The notes beneath the pieces were generated by a model that had not been told where the DNA came from, made no database searches, and saw only the letters and a program-made list of their open reading frames with translations. The position numbers and the translations under genes are program-made. DNA of 64,000 nucleotides, taken from NCBI GenBank assembly GCA_037179335.1, contig JAKZHN010000015.1, positions 620,001 through 684,000 of the forward strand. The letters run 5' to 3'. The first letter of the stretch is position 1. Each line of letters begins with the position of its first letter. Of the stretch, positions 59,073-64,000 are shown piece after piece. This DNA is from Cyclaneusma minus. Lineage: Eukaryota; Ascomycota; Leotiomycetes; Marthamycetales; Marthamycetaceae.

Positions 59073-61816
59073 GGTCACCGCCCAACAAGACAGGTCTCAG
59101 CTGGCCATAGGTGACTTTCTGCGCGAGGGAGGTGAGGCTGTCCGGCAGAGTGCAGTGCAGTGGTTCGCTGTGGGTATGTGGGATTCGGGAAGAGGCTCGG
59201 CCTGGGACGGTGTGCGGAGGAAGAGGGAGCGTGGATGAAGGGGGCGATCTGTATTGATGCAGTGGCAAGGCGGCTCACGATGACAGCAATTGGGCCAGCG
59301 AAATTGATACCGCGAAGCAGGCGACGCGAGGGACACGCAGATGGTGGGATGCAACGATTGAGGGTATTCAGCGCCAGGCGTGTCGCAGCATTGGCATGTG
59401 GCAGTAGTGTCTCTGGTGGTTTGACGGCCAGGCTTCGCTGCCGCGCTGCGCTTGCTGGCACTTGTTGCAAGAGGGCGATTCGGATGCAAGCTCTCGCGCT
59501 CGCAGTCCTTGCTCACCAGCGTTTGGACGGTGCCAGGGAAGGGGGGGGGGGCGTCCACGCAGTGCCAGACTTTCGCGGCGGACTGGCGCTGCACCACGGG
59601 CCCGAGGGATCTGATGCTGGCCAGAGCGCTGAGCGGAAGGCAGGGAGCAGGGCCCGACTCAACCACCACAGACACCACCCGTCCACAGCCAAGGCTGGAG
59701 GAGGAGCACCACTCCCTGCCAGATATCTATTTCGAGCCGTTTCGACCAATTGCCCGTGTATGGGCGCGCCTGAAGGCATATTATGCTTCGCTTTCCTTTC
59801 TTTTCACTGATTTCATCACCCACCCACCACACCCTCCCAAGTCTCACCACCCCTTCATTCTTCACTCCCTCTTCCACGACCTTGGGCCTGGGAATGCCCA
59901 CTCTGCCTGCTGTATCACAGCGCTAGCAGAAAAGTGATGGATGACTTCATGCTGGCCCCCAGACTGTCATGAGGGATCAATCCCAAGGCTGCCTTCTCAC
60001 CGGACACAGGGCTCAAGCTACGTTACATGTCCCCAGACCGTGGAGAGCCCCAGGAGCTGTTACCTGATCGCTGGCAGGATCTGCGTCGGGGAGCTTGTTG
60101 CATGTGAACGCTGCCAAACCGCGAAAACCTGCCATGCTTGCCTCCTTCGTTTGAGTAGCCGAATGGCCAGAGTTGAGCAAGTTCAAGCCCCTGAAAACCT
60201 CTGGAACGCCTGTTAGCTCGCGGAAGCTGTTACGGCTCTCCCCTCAAGACGGAGAGGAAGTCCGAATGGCCACAATTGGATTGAGAGAGTTTTGAGCGTC
60301 TTGCGTGATAGCAGAAAAGCAACCTTGCTCGCATGGTAATTCGTGCATACCCGATGGAAAAGCATGATATTCCTTGGGTACCTAATACAAGGTTAACTTA
60401 AGTCGTTAAGCGACTTGATCTGCTTGAGCACCTTCTCGGCCGAAACGCAAATCCATACATGTAGCGCAGCTCTCGATCAAGCGGCAAGCATGCGTGGATT
60501 GAATCTTCGGATTCACAGACTCCTATCGACCTGTCTCCATCCCACGTTGTCTTGCCAGACCGCGGCTGGCAGCGTCATATTCATGCCACGTTGTTGAAGT
60601 CCAGTGGGCGATCCGAGCTCAAGCGGAAAGGCGGAAGATGCGGCAAAGGGCTCATGGCGGCGTCCAGCGGTCCTGGTATGAAGCGGGATTTGGGTCTTGG
60701 GGCAGCGCCAGGCTGCCGCATCCTGAAAGAATAAGCGGGGGATGTGCCGCGGAGGAGCTGGGGGCGCGAGATCAAAAGTGTCGGCGAATTATATCCTGGC
60801 GATTGGTCAAGGTGCGAAGACTCAGGGGGCCGCTACTTTGGGCTTTGGGATACTGAAGGATGTTCGAAGAGCGTGTTTGATATGTGATATTATTGAGACT
60901 TGAGAGTCAGAGCCACGAGAGAGACGATGAGGAGGATTCTGCTCCCCTGACTTAGGCGCGCTGGTCGCTGACTTCCATGCCGGATACACGTTTCTCCATG
61001 CTCACCATTGGAGGCGTTGTGTAGCGATGGCACCTCGTGGACCGGTCGTATTACTTGCATGAGAGGACTCGCATGTCACGGAGGATCTGGACTTCTCGCA
61101 TTTGAATGAGGCTCTCCAGTACATATTCCGGTACCGAAAGCTCCCCCCGGTCATGTATGTACAGTTGAGATGTCAAAGTCGTTCCGTTGCCCCTTTCACC
61201 GGCTCAGCCACCCCTCACCAGGGCATTGTCAAATGTCAGGAGCAGGACTTGGCAGTTTCTTTCTTTGCAGAGTAGGCTTGTCGCATCGCATCAATGGACC
61301 TAGGGATTCTGCAGCACTGTACAGATCCTCCCGCTGGAGGCTTGAAGAGAACATCGGCAACTCCGCTGGTGTTTCAAATGCCGTGTTTCGCTCCAGTCTC
61401 CTGGTGGGAATTCGAACGAGCTTATCTCGTTTAGCTCGTATCCTCGCATCCGATAAGCAAGAGCGAGGATAACTACCTAGCTGTCACGGCCCGGTCCGCA
61501 TCTCGTAAACCCAGGTCAACAATGGTGCCAGGGAATACCAACATGAATGTGAATGCTACAGTACCTCATTACTCAAAGTCGACAGAAAAAAAGGACAATG
61601 GTTATTCTATTGCAGTATTGAAACGTAATTTCGGTTATGAGAAATGATCTAAATAACTGGGACTTTTTGACACGACATGAAGAGTTTCTTGGTCAACGAG
61701 CGCACTGGCCACCCAGCCCCGTCTTTTTTGTTGTCGACGTCCAGCCTCCTGCCGGCAACAACACAACCCGCAGCATCTCCGATCCACTACCATGGCAACT
61801 CCGTCGAATCAACGCG
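59073..61816. other. Upstream of adenylate cyclase, no gene seen
   Basis: About 2.7 kb in which the open frames (for example 59160-59810, +) overlap on both strands without recognisable text. It probably includes a long 5' UTR and the cyclase promoter. No repeat family member was found. Confidence 0.4.
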
Positions 61817-62143
61817 CTACTTTACGTGACGCCCAGCCTCCCATACCGCATTTCCTCTGTCGCGCCAACCTAAACCTGTTGTCGTTTGCAAAAATGTGCC
61901 ATTGGCTTTCATCTTATCCCGGCAGCTGACGCAACTCTCAGCGTCCGGCCAGAGCAAGGTACCGCAGTGGCTGGCACAAATCGCAAGTCCATTGTCTCTC
62001 TTAAGTCTTCGCATGCTGCCGCTGTCTTCTTCTGTCATATACATCTGGTGCATCTTCTCTGTCTCCACATCCAGCCATCTCAAATACAGAGTGCCATCAT
62101 CCTGCATCTGAGGTCCCTGAAGATTCCTGTCTCCCAGCCTCAT
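61817..62143 (-). CDS. Small Cys-containing protein, unrecognised
   Basis: An ATG at 62143 opens 108 residues (MRLGDRNLQGPQMQDDGTLY...). The notable feature is CASHCGTLLWPDAESCVSC: Cys-x3-Cys, ten residues, Cys-x2-Cys, a possible small zinc site. The start lies only about 115 bases from the divergent CRH-family gene. Function unknown; an intron near the end cannot be excluded. Confidence 0.4.
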   Translation of the reverse strand: MRLGDRNLQGPQMQDDGTLYLRWLDVETEKMHQMYMTEEDSGSMRRLKRDNGLAICASHCGTLLWPDAESCVSCRDKMKANGTFLQTTTGLGWRDRGNAVWEAGRHVK

Positions 62144-62258
62144 TGATCTTTCTTGCTCTGCTATCTGCACTTCTGGTTCTGTGTGACATCCCTTGCTTCA
62201 ATCTCGTGGCATTCCTCGTGGGATTTCCAAAGGGTCTAGACCATCAATCCGTTCCGAA

Positions 62259-63419
62259 ATGCAGTTTGTAAGAGCTGCTCTGGTTGCCGCGGCACTACTC
62301 TCGACACCGGCAGTTGCCCAGACTTCTACTGACTGCAATCCCCTTGATACGAGTAAGTCCCAAGCAATTTTCGATCCATGACCATTTACAATTGCTAACA
62401 CTTTCTCACCAGCCTGCCCAGCGGACTCTGCCCTCGGAAAATCCATCTCGGTCGACTTCAGAAATGGCGCCGTCGATTCCTTCACGGCCAGCGGAAATCC
62501 GACCTATGGCAGCGATGGTGTCTCTTTCACCATTTCCCAGTCCGGCGACGCCCCCACGCTCACGAGCATATTCTACATTATGTTTGGACGAGTCGACTTT
62601 ACTATGAAGGCGGCCCCGGGTGCTGGAATTGTGAGCACGTTGGTTCTGGAATCCGATGACCTTGACGAGATCGACATGGAATGGCTCGGCGCAGATTCGA
62701 CTGAAGTTCAGACCAACTATTTCGGAAAAGGCATGGTCACAGACTACAACCGAGGAGGATTCGAGCCGAATGCCAACAACCAGGACGAGTTCATCACCTA
62801 CACGGTTCAGTGGACGGCGGATGAGGTCGTTTGGTCGGTCGCAGGCGAGGTAGTGCGAGTACTCACTCCTGCTACAGCTGACACCGATCAATACCCTCAG
62901 ACCCCCATGCGAGTCAAATTCGGCGCATGGTCGGGTGGCGACTCTGGAAACTCAGCTGGCACCATCTCGTGGGCTCGTGGACCCACCAACTATGCGGACG
63001 GTCCTTTCACAATGGTGGTCCAAAGCATCGCCGTGACTGACTTCAGTACCGGCACCGAATACACCTACGGCAACGAATCCGGCCTATGGGAGTCCATCGA
63101 AGCCGAGGGTGGATCCGTCAACGGCAACATCGCCGCCGCATCGTCGGTTGACTCGGGCAGCGCTCCCGCAGTGACCAGCCTCTCCCCAAGTGTCCCTGCC
63201 GGAATTGACGAGACTGGATGGCCTTGGGTCGCCAGAACCACGTCGAGCTCTGCCACGCCGACTGTTACAGTTAACGGTGTGCCGTCTGGCTGGACCGTAG
63301 CCGGAGACGGCAAGATCGTCCCCATCAGTGCTGCAGTCGTGAGTCAGCCTCCTCTAGCAATGTGTCTTGTGTTCGCGGTTATTGTACAAATTGCTGCTTG
63401 GTCGCGCTTCCGTTCATGA
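62259..63419 (+). CDS. CRH-family cell-wall transglycosidase (GH16)
   Basis: Crh enzymes link chitin to beta-glucan in the wall. Exon 1 (62259-62352) encodes a signal peptide (MQFVRAALVAAALLSTPAVA). After a 60-nt intron, exon 2 (from 62413) carries the GH16 fold, giving 366 residues. The catalytic motif is DEIDMEWLG (the two acidic residues flanking Ile-Asp), with FYIMFGRVDFTMKAAPG before it and TDYNRGGF and FGAWSGGD after it. The C-terminus is Ser/Thr-rich and ends in a hydrophobic stretch (LAMCLVFAVIVQIAA), consistent with a GPI or membrane anchor. A GTGAGT at 63340 could splice to a different tail. Confidence 0.85.
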
Positions 63420-63631
63420 GACAGGTATTGTGTTGTATGGGACCTCTCGTCCCCGCGCAATTACTTTGCTACTGCTTCTGCTCCCCCTGCTACTTGTTTC
63501 TCGTCCTGCTCCTGCTCCTGCTACTGCTCCTCCTCAAACTCCCCACGCCTACCCCCTGTATAATATTGCATCGTGCGTCGCACCCCTTGCTCCTTACCTC
63601 TCAGGTACGAAGATCTTTAGGGGCTGATGAG

Positions 63632-64000
63632 CAATTGACGACCAGGCTACACTCGCGAGTTCTACAACCTTCATAGCGACATACTCATCGGTGGTGCACG
63701 TCGGTACTCCTGTCCCGTCTTCAGCATCATCAAAGTCCTCAACCTCCTCAGAGTCTTTATCATCATCCTCAGCATCTTCATCGAACGAAGCCTTGGAGAC
63801 TCTCACAACATACGACCAACAAGGATTTAAAACCATCATGTTAGTGCCTGCAGGCTGGTCAACAATGGCCAAGCATTACGATAACCAGGGCTCACTGATC
63901 ATGCCAACGACTACTGCTCAACAGACGACACCGGCGACAATCACCAAGCCCGCGACTCTCGCCAAAGTGACTACCACTGCGACCTCGACTGTGTCTGAGA
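63632..64000 (+). CDS. Ser/Thr-rich reading frame, incomplete
   Basis: An open frame without a usable ATG in view starts after a possible acceptor (GACGACCAG) and runs off the window. It is very rich in Ser and Thr and contains TYDQQGFKTIML and KHYDNQGSLIMP, a YD-x-QG motif seen in fungal wall or GPI-anchored Ser/Thr proteins. It may be a separate secreted protein, or a downstream exon tied to the preceding CRH gene. Confidence 0.4.

Noticed and set aside
59160..59810. A 216-codon plus-strand frame upstream of adenylate cyclase
   Set aside because: It is Arg/Ala/Gly-rich, typical of antisense of GC-rich leader DNA, with competing frames on both strands.
1..64000. CRISPR arrays, bacterial operons or rRNA genes
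   Set aside because: Spliced eukaryotic genes throughout; the only regular short repeats are the 19-bp satellite units, which lack spacers.

Overview
The window is nuclear DNA of a filamentous ascomycete (Pezizomycotina). Genes on both strands carry short introns (about 40-130 nt) with GTAAGT-like donors, CTAAC-like branch points and YAG acceptors. The gene set is typical of the group: a fungal adenylate cyclase with Ras-association, leucine-rich-repeat, PP2C-like and cyclase domains, an APC2 and a CUL3 scaffold, Tvp23, Qri7, a CRH-type wall transglycosidase, a UstYa/DUF3328 protein and a heme-thiolate peroxidase. I cannot fix the class or genus from sequence alone.

Layout. 0-20.8 kb is gene-rich: CUL3 (5' end cut by the window), a patch with a degenerate satellite and a foldback element, a truncated 5' copy of an F-box gene, a RING-finger gene, APC2, a damaged or unusual F-box gene, TVP23 and a CitE-like lyase. 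20.8-43 kb is a repeat-rich, accessory-looking stretch. It holds a secreted chloroperoxidase-like enzyme, two members of an unrecognised paralogous family (one with an in-frame stop), a cyclin L-like gene, a UstYa-family gene and a membrane-anchored carboxylesterase. Among them lie tRNA-derived SINE-like elements with T-rich TTTTTGC tails, two further dispersed repeats, a tandem duplication and 19-bp arrays built on GAATATTC. 44-64 kb is conserved again: a coiled-coil protein, QRI7, a DUF3292/GRAM membrane protein, adenylate cyclase (2,182 residues over four exons), a small Cys-rich protein, a CRH-family glucan-chitin transglycosidase, and an incomplete Ser/Thr-rich reading frame running off the end.

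Functional themes. Ubiquitin-ligase parts (CUL3, a RING protein, APC2, an F-box gene and an F-box fragment) fall within 17 kb at the left, possibly by chance. cAMP signalling and wall remodelling dominate the right end. The most interesting unexplained material is in the middle: the SINE-like family, the 19-bp heat-shock-element-like satellite placed in opposite orientations on the two sides of a fast-evolving gene with a SUMO-interaction-like motif, and that gene's stop-interrupted paralogue.
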